Below, piece by piece: positions 20,989 to 32,023 of a stretch of DNA of 64,000 bases. Positions within the stretch are counted from its first letter, which is position 1. Each line of letters opens with the position of its first letter. Position numbers and translations under genes: made by a program. The DNA lies in the NCBI GenBank assembly GCA_015832175.1, contig WJXW01000017.1, forward strand, positions 434,001-498,000. The letters run 5' to 3'. Source of the DNA: Paraphaeosphaeria minitans (taxonomy: Eukaryota > Ascomycota > Dothideomycetes > Pleosporales > Didymosphaeriaceae). The notes under the pieces were generated by a model. It was not told where the DNA came from. It made no database searches and was given only the letters and a program-made list of their open reading frames with translations.

Positions 20989-21835
20989 CGGGGGCGTCGA
21001 TTGCTGTGTTTTTTTGAACGGTACACCTCAGTTGCAGCCACGGCTGTAGATTGCATCCCTTACTCATGCAGTTCCGTAACAGGAAACATCGCTGCAGTTG
21101 TTGAGGACTGTGATGAGGTTTGGTACGCTTGATGTTGCTGGCGCAGGCGAAGCCCGCGAGCCGTAGAGATGAAATTCTTATCGCCAGGGCGATGGGGCGG
21201 TGGCGAACGGAAAGTGATGTTGAAGTAATATAAGGTGTCGCCTGCTACCACAAACGGCAAGCATTGTGCATAAGCGTCGAACACTGCATCTGGCTCGTGG
21301 TACACTTCACAACCTCATACCATAGTTCGTGGAACGCCACTGAGTCGGGTTTACGCACCATCTTATGGTCAATGCTGCCTCCGAACCTCCGTACAAGGCA
21401 ACCTAATGTAACAACATCGAACGCAGCGCCTTTGAACGGTACACTTATAGGAGTTTGGCCGTCCCTGCCCCTGACAACGCGCACCCAGATTCTCTAGAAA
21501 GGGCAAGTCGATGAGCAGCCATCGAACGCAGTACGCTTGCATGCCTTCAAGCGTGTCCGTTTCTAAGTTAAACTCAACTTGATTCTCCTTAGAAGGCAAT
21601 CAAACCAAAACATCGATTGCTGTGGGCTTCGCCGGTACGCTTGGATGACTTGGAACGAGTCCACGCCGTTAATACTGTTCCGCATAAGGCAAATGAATCA
21701 ACTGCGTCAATTGCTGTGAGCTTCACTGGTACACTTGAATGATTCTTTCTTGGAAAAACCCTCACCGTAGAAGGCAAGGGAGTGGACATTCGTTGATCGC
21801 AGTCGTCTTCGCCGGTACACTTAACAGATGTCAGA
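20989..21835 (-). repeat. Degenerate ~93-bp tandem repeat, ankyrin-like when read on minus strand
   Basis: A motif of the form TCGATTGCTGTG-n(4-8)-CGCCGGTACACTTG occurs near 20,990, 21,420, 21,520, 21,612, 21,706 and 21,794; the last five are 87-100 bp apart, close to 33 codons. On the minus strand the best unit reads GQTPISVPFKGAAFDVVTLG, which fits the ankyrin pattern TPL-x-x-A-x(3)-G-H-x-x-VV-x-LL at several positions. Other units carry stops and shifts. I interpret the stretch as an eroded ankyrin-repeat gene, or less likely a plain minisatellite. Confidence 0.45.
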
Positions 21836-23271
21836 ATGGTAGTCTTTGATAGACCCCACCAATGAGTCGTCGGTCACTTGATTGTACCAAGAATTCCCCA
21901 TAATCGTGGCCCTGATTTTTGTTACTCTCTATTTAGTGCTTCTGATGAAAACCATCCTAACCCAGCCAGGCTGCTCAGCACCAGCTACATCGCCCAACAC
22001 AAGGAGCACTTGATGAGTAGCCGGAAGATCTCGTTCGTAAAAGTGTCCATCGATTTACCGCGAGCTGAATCACCCAAGATCTGCAAATGTCTCTTCCCCA
22101 GGTTGACCCATGGGGGAAATGCCGCGTTCGCGCCAGGCATATTTTCGATATCATACCTGCGAAGCAGCTTCACAGCGTAAGTGCACGAGTCTGACATGCG
22201 CTCGCTGTTAGTGCTAATGTAGGGCCAGGAAGTTGGGAGCGGATAGTATTGCGACAACTGCTTTCTCGGCCAGCGAAGAGGGTGAGCAGTATATGCATGC
22301 AGTGTGACATGCTCTCAGGAAAAGTTCGTTGTGCTGCGATATTATGACAATCGTTTGTGATGTGATTACGATTTCTTCAGCTTTGACCTAGTGAACGGGA
22401 TAGAAGTACGTGTTGCAGAAAGATGCGATGGCATTGCGGGCAGGCTTTGATCCCGCCAATTCATCCTGATATGTCAAGACCTTTGGGATCTATGAGATAT
22501 TTATTTCGCAGGAACGCAGCGAGCTTATCATGCCAAAGGGAGTCTTCGGCGACCCCCAGCGAGACATGGTCGTTAGACTTGGTCTCGGGGATCCCATTGG
22601 TTCGCGCTGACTTCCCATAGGTACTTGCTGCAGCTATCAGTCACCGAGAAAAGTTGATCAAACTATGAAGATTATACGTACATGCTCATCAGCTCCGGAA
22701 GTAAGTTCTTTATGTTCAAGACTTGACAGTGGAAATGTCATGATGGGTATTGTATGACTCGAAACGGCCGGCGACTTTAGGATTCTGTTCGGAGGCCGTA
22801 CAACTCCACGATAGTCTAAGATCTCTTGGTTTTATCGGCTTGAATTACATATAGACTCTTCCCACGGTGGTTTAACTACAGGGCGGGGAGGAGTGCATAA
22901 CTTCCATTACGTCGTTACTCTTCTCTTATTGGCGGAAAGATCGTATGTGTACCTACTTTGGAAGCAGGCCCTCAATGAAGAAATATCTGGGACCTTGATA
23001 TCTGCACATGGCAGGTTGAAAGGGAAATGGACGGGAGACTTGATCCATAACCCCTTCTGAGGTTTCTTGCTGGTTATAGGTCCCTAGTGGCAATCAGGTG
23101 ATAATTGCTAGACTGGAATTCAGTGCTGATACACGTTGTCTTCGCACATCTTGTCCATTGGTAAGCGCCCTTATGTCATGACTCTCTTCTGTGTACGGCA
23201 AAAAGGTGTGTTGGCGCAAGCATTCTGATTTCCGCGTTTGTTCGTCTGAAAAATCACGCGCACCCTCCAGG
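21836..23271. other. Gene-poor interval, no supported gene
   Basis: Short open frames only, none with a recognisable domain. This is probably decayed sequence between the ankyrin-like repeats and the haloacid-dehalogenase fragment. Confidence 0.45.
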
Positions 23272-23517
23272 GAAGACTCCCTCCTGAGGACGGCATCAGC
23301 TTCCCATCTGTACGACCTGGCAGCAGCGAAGAGTGTGGGCATGCGTACGGTCTATGTCCACCACGACACCGGAGATACAGATATAGAGATCGTCGATGCG
23401 AGAGGCGACCTCGATTCATATTTCGACGGCAGAGTGAGCAACCCGAAGTCGACCCAAGAAATCGGATTCCTGGCGGCGGCCGAGCATCTCATCAAATCTG
23501 AACCACGATCCAATTGA
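23272..23517 (+). pseudogene. C-terminal fragment of a type II haloacid dehalogenase (HAD) gene
   Basis: The frame ends with SHLYDLAAAKSVGMRTVYVHHD followed by an acidic strand and a stop at 23517. This is the motif III/IV region of fungal L-2-haloacid dehalogenase-like HAD hydrolases, where an H-x-x-DL-x-AAK-x-x-GM-x-T-x-YV pattern is usual. The nucleophile motif D-x-D-x-T and the cap domain, about 150 residues in intact family members, are not found in the 900 bp upstream. I therefore read it as the 3' remnant of a lost gene, lying 0.2 kb from the end of the arabinitol dehydrogenase. Confidence 0.7.
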
Positions 23518-23743
23518 GCCCATGCTTGGTGTTGCCATTGCTTCTTGGAAAACAGCATACACTACATTGAGTGGCCCCAAGCCCTTTTTTTTTGCCAGAA
23601 GATATGCATTCATTCGAGCTGACGTTTGTCTATCTCATCGTTTCTCAATCGATCCTGAACTCAACCAGTCTATCTACACCCAACGCCCCGCAACCCCTCT
23701 TCTTATGGGCCCAGAACGCCTCTCCCTTTCCCCTCTAAATGTC

Positions 23744-24981
23744 TTAGTCCAAGCTCTGGATCTGCACCTTGATGCACCCCGTCTTCGGGTCCGCCGCCGT
23801 CTTGAACGCCTCAACCGCCTGCTCAAGGTCGAACCGATGCGTAACAAGCGGCCTCAAATCGATGAGACCGTTTTGCACTAACCGAATGGCCTTGGGCCAG
23901 GTATTTGCGTAGCGGTACTGGAATTGCAGGTCGACTTCGCGCGTGGACAGGCGCATGAAGGGGATCTTCATCTCGTTCTTGCCGACGCCGATGACGAAGA
24001 CCTTACCGCCGAACTTGACGGCCTGGATGGCGCCGCTGATGGAGGACTCGACACCTGTGCATTCCATTGCTGCGCGGTGGTCAGTTCCTGCATGTCGTGA
24101 TGAGGCGGGAAGGGACTAGCTTACCAACGGTGGGCTCGATGCCCATGGCCGCAACGACCTTCTCCCGGAACATCTCGGGCGTGTGCGCGAACTCGACCTT
24201 GTGTGTGAGGACGTTCGGGATGATCTTCTTCGCAAAGTCCAAGCGGCCCTGGTCAATGTCGGTGATGAGCAGCGGTGCGGCGCCAGCAGCCCTGCAGCAC
24301 AGCGCAGTGACAAGACCAATGGGCCCAGCACCGCATACCACCACGGGATCACCCAGCTTCACGCCCGCGCGATCCATGCCCGCGAGCGCAACGCTGAGCG
24401 GCTCCAGCATCGCGCCATCCTCCCATGTGAGGTTATCGGGCAGCTTGTGGCACCAGACGGCTGGGTGCTTGAGGTAGCGGCGCAAGAGTCCGGGGACGGG
24501 CGGTGTGGAGAGGAAGAGGACGCTTTCGCAGCCGTTGTAGCGGCCCGTGAGGCAGGGCTCGCAGGTGTGGCAGGGGATGTTGGGTTCGATGGCGACGCGG
24601 TCGCCGGGCTGTATGCTCTTCACGGAGGGGTGGACGGCGAGGACTTGGGCCGAAGATTCGTGGCCGAGGATGTGCGTGTCTTCGACGATCATGGGACCGA
24701 TGCAGCCCTGTACCTGATGTTAGGAACGTGTAATAGAACAGACCAGAGAATCAGGCAAGAACAGATTGCGGACGTACAGCATGCCAGAAGTGAATATCAC
24801 TCCCGCAAATCCCGGTGCTCTTGATATTGAGCAAGACCTCCCCCTCCTTCAAATCCCCTCCCTTCTGCACACTCTCCAAGCTTGGCTCCGCCTCGGCAAC
24901 CCAAAGCTCATGCTCAGGATTCGTGTAGACGCCAATGTTCGCCTTGCTCGGCTTGACGTCGGTGGTGGTCGTTGTGCTCAT
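23744..24981 (-). CDS. lad1: L-arabinitol 4-dehydrogenase (zinc-dependent MDR)
   Basis: Exons 24981-24778, 24707-24125 and 24069-23744 give 370 aa; introns are 70 and 55 bp. The enzyme oxidises L-arabinitol to L-xylulose with NAD in the fungal L-arabinose route. Catalytic-zinc ligands are Cys in [14 protein letters not shown], His-Glu in GHESS and Glu in [11 protein letters not shown]. The structural-zinc cysteines are in [17 protein letters not shown]. The NAD fold has [12 protein letters not shown] and the acidic LLITDID. The long shared blocks [20 protein letters not shown] and [12 protein letters not shown] favour L-arabinitol over xylitol dehydrogenase, which is the closest alternative. 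The ATG at 24981 is preferred; another lies six codons upstream. A CreA-type site lies about 140 bp upstream of the start. Confidence 0.87.
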
Positions 24982-25874
24982 ATTGGCGTATTTCTCCAAC
25001 TCACTCGAGGGGTATCACGTAGCAAACCACAATCACACTGATGAAAGAGCGTGCAGCAAGTAGGGGAAAGAAACGTCAAGAAAAAAAAGATCAATTGTCC
25101 TCGGAATTGGATCACATGCCCCGCCGGGGGTGGGTTATGTGGCTCCCGCGTCTGCGGCCACGCCAGCACCGCTTCCCCTCTGCCCCTCCATCGCGCCCCG
25201 TAGCCCCTCCGACCCTGCGTCGCAGTAGGAGGCATTTCCACGAATGGCAACCCAGGTCCGTCGACGAGCCCCAAAAGCGGCATGCAAAGTGGGCCTTCGG
25301 CGTATGCACGATTTTTCCGATGGTTGCAGTTCTCACGATGGTCGCAGTTTGGTGTTGAGGGGCACCGGGGAGAGCGCAGAATTACCCCGGCACGCAGGCG
25401 CGCTTGGTGGAGTCTGGATCGCTGTCGTCGTGTCCGTGGTGCACAACCCGTGCTCGAATAGATAGACTAGATAGACATCTATCTAGTTGTCATGCGTGTG
25501 GTTGTTTTGGCCGGCGGTTGCTTATGTTGGGGTTGGCTCTGTTTGCTCATGGCCTAATAGATAGGTATACCTAGGAGATGAGCTGTCATTCTTGGCGCAT
25601 TGTCTTTGGTAGTGGGAAGCGGCCATTGAAGCACAGACATTTCCGCTTGCGAAGGTAAATATTATAAAGGGTCGCACCGATGGACAATCTAAGATCCAGA
25701 TCTGAAGCATAACGCCCGCTGAACCCGTCGAAAATGCACACAAAACCTCAACACGATCCGTTGCAGACAAGTCGTCTTCCAAAACGCCTCGCATCGCGAT
25801 AATGCCAAACAACCCCTGACCAAAGAAGGATCGTGAAATCTGTGGACCGTGGTATCTCAAAAGTTGAAGGAAAC
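24982..25874. other. Intergenic region upstream of lad1
   Basis: No gene is supported here. It contains a CreA-like site, long purine and pyrimidine runs (25,080-25,220), and a perfect 9-bp stem hairpin with a 4-nt loop at 25466-25487 (ACTAGATAG/CTATCTAGT). Confidence 0.5.
25119..25129. promoter_or_regulatory. Paired CreA-like carbon-repression sites
   Basis: CCCCGC and the overlapping CCGGGG fit the CreA consensus SYGGRG on opposite strands, about 140 bp upstream of the L-arabinitol dehydrogenase start. Pentose genes in ascomycetes are commonly glucose-repressed through CreA, so the site is plausible. The motif is short and GC-rich, so chance occurrence is likely enough to keep confidence low. 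Confidence 0.35.
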
Positions 25875-27774
25875 TCATCTAAAGCCAGGAAAGATCTGAT
25901 TTAGGCCACGTCTCCATCGTGAACGACCCTGTTCTTCTTCTTCTTCGCTTTCGCCTTCGACCAAGCCATATCGGTTCCCCAGAAGTGCAAGCGCCCGTTG
26001 CCGAGTCCATTCTCTGCGTTGTTGTGGCTGGTCGGAGGGCGGCTCTGGATACTCTTCCACGCCATTCTGCCGCGTCGGTTGCGGCACTGCGACGATCTCT
26101 GGAGCAGGAGTTGCGGTAGAGATTGTTCCTACGGGCGGAGCAGGATAAGTTCCCGAGCTCATCTCGATATCTACAGTCCGGGGTTGCGTTCTCGATGGAC
26201 GGCCGCCGGTAACCCCACCTACACGCGCACGGATCGAGTCATATGCAGCGGGAAGGCGTGCAACAATGTTGCCCGGTGAATGGGAGCGGCCAGACGCCTC
26301 TTGTGCTTGTCGGCGGCTGATCAATCGTTCTCGCCGAACCATAATATTGGTGATTCTGGACGGACAATAGCCAGGCGGCAATACGCTCTGCTTGCATATT
26401 GGACAAAGGCTGCTGTTGTTGAGCAGGAAAGGATCGATGCAATCGACGTGGAAGATATGCCGACATGGCAGCTCTCTGACCTGCGATTCTTTCGGCTCAA
26501 AATCGTCCAAGCAAATCGGACAAGTCGACTGTGCGAAGATGGCGGAAGCATGCGTTGCGGGAGGGGCATCTGCAGCAGAAGATCTTCGACTAATTGGAAC
26601 CCCCTTCAGACCTGTCTCAGCATCAACCGAAGTGGATGCCTGGGCCATGCTCTTTTCCACGTGGTCCGGCTCTCCAAGGTAAGGGAATACTGGAAGTTTC
26701 GACAAGTAGTCTGCGGGCACGGTAAGTCTTTTCACTCCCAGTGCTTCGAGGTCCACTTCGCCATTGATTATGCGCCGTCGTAGCGAATTACGGCGTCTTC
26801 GTTGTACGAAGTGCATGCAAAGTGAAGTGGCACCTATGATAAGGATAAGTAGGCCTAGGACTATGACAAGAAATACCCATAAGCTAGGAAGCTGAGTGCC
26901 AGAATCTTGATATCTTTAGTCGTGTTTGCAAATGAGCCAGGAGGGACAAACCAGCTGTAACTTTCGCCCACAGACGAATATAGTCCGACTCTGGGTACTG
27001 TTTTGATAGAGAGTCTCCGTAAGGCACAGTAGATATGTTACCGGAGTAGTTGCTCATTTGACTTGCTATCAGGTACCCGCTTGCGCCCGGTACAGCGTAC
27101 GTCGGGAACTGGTTGCTATACTGCCAGCTCCCACCATCGTTCAGTGCCCATACTTGGTCGTTGGTCTTCGGTGGCGTTGCAGTGGATTCCGGATCTGGTT
27201 GATAAACGATGAACGCCTTAACCGGCTCGTTCCGGGCCGTAAGGAAGTACTCCTTCATGCAGTTGGACGAGAACCACGGAGCAACGGCGATGAGTGCATA
27301 CCCGGCATTGTATGGAAGATTGATCAGGCGTGTGGCATTTTTAGGAACATAGTCCTTCTCCGAGTTTCTGCACTCGTCCGTCTGCAAGGCCGGTATGTAG
27401 AGGAGGCCGTATGGATCGTCACCGCGCTCGACACCCTTTGAAGAAAGCGTTTGTATGTTCTGCACGGGGAACTGGAAGGATTCGTTCGACTGTAATTGGT
27501 AGTTGCTTAGTGCATGTTCGGGCAGGATATGCACAAGGTTCTGAGATGAGCGTACGGCAAGTCCATCGATACGATCAGTGATAATCTCTGTGCGGTCAGG
27601 GTCGGGAAAGTCGATGGTGATGATGTTGATGCTTTCGGCACCTGGTGATCATGTCAGCAGGCGAGCCGAGTGCATGGTGAAGAGAAAGGCTTGGGTGACG
27701 CACTCATTGCGGCGATTGGAGGAGGGAGTGCGGGCTGATGAGATGGTGCTGCGCATGCGGGTAGAACTATTCAT
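25875..27774 (-). CDS. Membrane RING-H2 E3 ubiquitin ligase (PA-TM-RING type)
   Basis: The firm part consists of exon 26905-25875 and an upstream exon ending at 26952 that reads back to about 27,640. The N-terminal half is a luminal, N-glycosylatable region of protease-associated type (many N-x-S/T sites, YALIAVAPWFSSNC). A membrane helix follows (LWVFLVIVLGLLILIIGAT), then a basic stop-transfer RRRR. The RING-H2 finger CPICLDDF..CRHIFHVDCI..CPICK lies near the middle of the cytosolic half, and the tail is rich in Pro, Ser and acidic residues. Such ligases act in endomembrane protein turnover. The 5' end is unresolved: a first exon starting at 27774 can be joined with a 3' site near 27,627 but yields no signal peptide, so the true start may differ. 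Treat the right boundary as approximate. Confidence 0.75.
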
Positions 27775-28485
27775 ACTATGACAAGGCGACTACGCAGCGG
27801 TTTAGTAGATTGCGACACATGTACATGCAAAGAGAGTGTCGCAGGAGAAGTGGCAATGAGTGAGTGGGCGCCAAAGCTGGGCTGGTTATGCGGAGGGCTG
27901 GAGGGGGCCGGGATCGCAGCCGGAGCAGCCGCCGAGCAGCATGGAAAGCTTAGCAAAGCTTATCTGGCGGGTCACTGGTGCGACTCGGTCGCTTATGCGC
28001 GCTGTTCGGACCTCAGGGGGACCTTATAGGGACTTGGGCGGACCTTGGGCGGACCTTGGGCGGACCTAGGATGGTGGGTGGACATGTTGGATTGTCCACC
28101 TAGGTTTGTTATGATGAAGACTGCACGGTGAGAAGCAATCCGAAGGTTGCGTGGGTTGCACCTGCCAGGCTCTGAGGATGGCGACTGCCCACTTGCGCAT
28201 TGGCAATGCGGGCAAGCCCTTGGCACGCGCGCTCATGCCTCGCGTCGACGTGACGAACCACCGCGACCCAACAACGTCGTCCTCGGAGCGCTGCAACCCG
28301 TGCATGCACTCCTCCACACCGCGCGCATCTTTCCTGATCAACTGCGCGTGCGTCGCCATCGCCATCGGCACCGGTCCGAGGCGTACTCGCTGTCTCCCCC
28401 CGCAGTCGGCAGCCGCCAGCGCCGTGTGGTAACGCCTCCCCTCCCCATTGCATTCCTCACGTCGCGGAGCGCTGGCACAGCAGAC
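27775..28485. other. Divergent promoter between RING ligase and ADA3
   Basis: About 0.7 kb. It contains the 11-bp repeat array at 28031-28068. Open frames on both strands overlap antisense and resemble no family. Confidence 0.5.
28031..28068. repeat. 11-bp tandem repeat, about 3.5 copies
   Basis: The unit GACCTTGGGCG is repeated about three and a half times. It lies in the divergent promoter of the RING ligase and ADA3 genes. Confidence 0.8.
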
Positions 28486-30556
28486 ATGTCGAAGAACACA
28501 AGCAGCAAGGGTAAGGCAAAGCCCGGATCGAAGCCTCTAGGCGCACCGCGTAGTCGCAACACCACGCCCCTACCAAACGTCCGCAACTCGGTCGAGCTAT
28601 CGTCGTCGAATTCCTACTTCAGGACGAATATCAATGCTCTCTCCAAGAGATGCAATGTCACCATCGAAGATGTCCTCGACCGTCCTGGCGGCAGCTCCCA
28701 GTCGGCGCAGCCGGTACCCTCGAGCGCGCTATTGATTAGCATGCGTGAGGCCATTGAAACCAAAGTCCTCGGAAACGTGCAGAAGCGATGCGACGTCTCC
28801 AATAGCGCGCTCCGGGAACTCCAAGGGTTGAAAAAGAACCGACCTTCTCACGACCGAGAGAAGGAAAGAACAGCTGACAAAGACGCCGAAGAGCGCAAGC
28901 ATAAGTTGAAAAAGATTAAGAAGGCGGCTGCCGAAGATGAGCGACCGCTGGCGGTAGGTGCCCACGGCGTCGCGCGGCAGGACGGGGTTGACGTTCACAA
29001 AGGTACGCCTCAATCGTGCTTGACGTTTTCTTTCTGCTGTGCATACTCTTCCTTTACGGGGTGAACGCTCCCCATCCGCACTTAGCCTCAACACTGAACA
29101 CCCGAGAGCTGGTCTCCCGACCATGTCTACCAACCATCCCAAGCTATACTTGAAACTCAGGTACTTACAACCAGCAGACAACTCTTCTACGCTATCCTCG
29201 CCCACCTCTCAAGCAGCACCATCCGCTGCGGGCAATGGCGCGGTTGATGCGCCTTCGCCCACCGATACCGATGCCTCGCACCAGCCGCCGCCAGCTCCGG
29301 CGATACCGCAGTTTCAGACGTTTGGTCCTGATCCTTCCAAGTTTGATGATCCCACTATATACCACATCCGAGACGTGACACCCGGCATGAGCGTCGAGGA
29401 GCGCAGGGAGATATACTGCGTCGCGGATTATCCTGCGAGCGACCTGAAAGACCAGACCGCTGGAATACCGCCGGACAAGGACTTCTCCAACGCAAAGCCC
29501 GCCGCGCAAGTCAATGCCAGTGTTTTTGCAAACCATGTGGAGCCATATATACGACGCTTAACCGAGGAGGACATGGCTTTTCTCAAGGAGCGGGGTGATC
29601 GCCTGAGTCCATTCGTGCTCCCTCGGAGGGGTGCGAGACACTACAAGGACATTTGGGCAGAGGAAGACGGACAACTGTATGCCGACCACAACGATCGCCT
29701 CCCGCCAAATGAAGCACGCGGCTCCTACGAGAACATGACGGACGATTTCTTGATGACAGAAGATATATCCGCAGGACCCTTGCTGACCCGGATGCTCGCC
29801 TTACTCCGTCCCGAGGGTCGAGGTACCACGGGCAGTTCCAACGACACTACTGGCATCAACGGCGATGCTATGGATATCGACGAGGGCGCTGGAGCACCGA
29901 TCGAGAGCAACAACGACAGCTCTCTCCCTGCCGCAACACAACTATCCGAACTTGTGCAACAGGGTTGGAAAGGGCCTCCCGTGGGCACGCGGACTGACTA
30001 TGCTACGCTTAACGAGCGTGTTCTGCTGGAGACCAAGCACAATGGAATCATCACCGACGCCGACACCGAATTGACAGCTTTTGACTATGACTCCCATTTT
30101 GACGATGAGATTGCCGCCCGCTTGCGTGTCCTCCAAGATGAGCTCCGCAAACAGTCCATCGTCAACGGCGCACGGAAACAGCGCCTGCTCGAACTCACAG
30201 GCATCCGCGTGGCACAGCAAGAATACAACGACATTGCAGACGATCTTGACGGCCAATTGAACCAAGCATACCTAAAGCGCAACCGGAATATCGGCAAGGG
30301 CAAGAAGCAGACGAAGCGGCCTGGCGGTGCTGGTGGTGGATCGCATCCTGTGCCTAATGCCGGGGTTACGAGGCCTGGTGTCGGCGAGCCAATTCGCACA
30401 TTGATGGAGAGGAGAGGGCAGTGGAGTGCGACAGTGGGTCCGGTTGTGAACTATGGCAAGACGGGATTGCCGGAGGACACCATTTTCCCTGAAGACAAGA
30501 TGAAGGATTTGGAGAACAAGGAAGTGGAAATATGGGATAATGAGGCTGATGAGTAG
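28486..30556 (+). CDS. ada3: SAGA/ADA complex subunit ADA3 (NGG1)
   Basis: Two exons, 28486-29002 and 29109-30556, with a 106-bp intron whose 3' site (cccgagAG|CT) restores the frame, give 654 aa. ADA3 links GCN5 and ADA2 in the histone acetyltransferase module in the nucleus. The C-terminal ADA3 domain is clear: QEYNDIADDLDGQLNQAYLKRNR, a basic KGKKQTKR patch and GEPIRTLMERRGQWSATVGPV. Conserved fungal N-terminal blocks include SYFRTNINALSKRCNVTIEDVL and, just before the intron, PLAVGAHGVARQDGVDVHK. The middle is low-complexity, rich in Ser, Pro and Asp. The opening (SKNTSSKGKAKPGSK) is basic and disordered. Confidence 0.9.
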
Positions 30557-30753
30557 GACAGTGTGAAATTGCTTAGCGTGGTGTTGGAGGCGAATCATTC
30601 ATTGGGGGCGTTCTAGAGATGCAAAAATGCATGAAGCGTACTGGATAGCAGCTCTGCTCGGCGCTCTGATGGTTTGGAAATTTGGAATACGAGTCCTCGA
30701 ACAGGATGAGGGGGTCTTTCATAGACTACATGATACTCGTTGCCACCGCGAAT

Positions 30754-32023
30754 TCACAGCTTGCTTCCATCTTCCGTGACCTTTGCAACAAACTCCTCCA
30801 CATCGCCCCACAGATCTTCAGGCCTCTCCAACGCCGCAAAGTGCCCACCGCGCTCATGCCACCCGAAACTCACCAGCTTCGTCTCGTTCTCGATGATGTA
30901 CTTGATCCCTGGGAACAGCTCCTTGGGGAAGAACGAGTACCCCGTAGGCTTCGTCAGTGGCGGCAGGGGTTCGCGGGCACCCCGGAAGAGGGTGCGGTAG
31001 GGGTAGATGCTGCGCGGGAAGCCGCCAGTGAACCAGTAGAGCGAGACGTTTGTGAGGATGACGTCGAGGAGGGGTGTTTCGTCGGTCCATTCGATGAATT
31101 TCTCACCAATCCAGGCGAGGAGGGCGAGCGGGGAGGCGGAGAGGACGTGGCCGATTGTGGAGGGGCGGGTTCCTGGTTGCAACGTGTTAGGATTGGGTTA
31201 TAGAAGCATTCTGGGCTGGGAAGGAGAGGGGCAGCATACCATGTTCCTGCGCATACGCAGTGCCGATCTTGTGGAATGCTTGCGCTCGGTCCAACGCTGC
31301 GGTCTCGATATCGCTCAGCTTCTCGCGCTCCGGCTGCGTAGACGTGCTGTACAAATTCACTGCCTCGCGTCAGCATCTCCGTTCCTTCCCCTCCCCTGTA
31401 GCGAACGTACAATGCACACCCACAACACCGTCATACTGCGCCGCCATGATCCGGCACAGAAAACTCCCCACATCCCCGCCCTGCACAAAGTACTTCTCAA
31501 ATCCCAGTCCCCGCATCAGCTTCTCCATCACCGCCGCGGAGTCTTTCATCGTCCACTCGCGATCTAAAGGCCCGCCGGAGGACAATGTGTACCCCGGCAG
31601 ACTCGGCACGATGATGTGATAGGGGAGTTCCTTCCCCTCGAACTTCTTCCGCAGCTGCTCCACCAGGGGCAGAAACTCGATGAAGCTGCCGGGCCACCCG
31701 TGCATGAAGAGTATCGGGGTGGCGTCCTTTCTCTGCGAGAACAAAGCGACGAAGTGCACGTCGATGTCGTCGATGGCCATTTTGTAGTTGGGGAAGGAAT
31801 TGATGTGGGATTCTTGCGCTCGCCAGTCGTACTTGTTTAGCCAGTGGTCTTTGGCGGAGTGGAGCCAGTCGTACGTGATGCCAAAGTTGTCTTTGGTCTG
31901 CGTGTTCTCGAAAGTCTTTGGGCCGAGCTTGGATAGTTGGAGGAGTTGGCGCCATTCTGAGAGATCTTGGTCGGGGATGTGGAGGGTGAAGGGGTTCGCG
32001 GAGGATGGGGGTGTGTATGCCAT
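30754..32023 (-). CDS. Epoxide hydrolase (EHN + alpha/beta hydrolase)
   Basis: Exons 32023-31411, 31359-31240 and 31172-30754 give 383 aa; introns are 51 and 67 bp. The N-terminal EHN domain (FTLHIPDQDLSEWRQLLQLSK, WLNKYDWRAQESHINSFPNY) precedes the hydrolase core. The oxyanion motif is HGWPGSFIEF, the nucleophile is Asp in VQGGDVGSFL, and the catalytic His is in WHERGGHFAALERPE near the C-terminus. A conserved lid motif, YWFTGGFPRSIYPYR, supplies the substrate tyrosine. Microsomal-type epoxide hydrolases open epoxides to diols; fungal ones serve detoxification or secondary metabolism. There is no N-terminal membrane anchor here, so a soluble enzyme is expected. It is convergent with ADA3 (0.2 kb) and divergent from HIS4. 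Confidence 0.88.
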
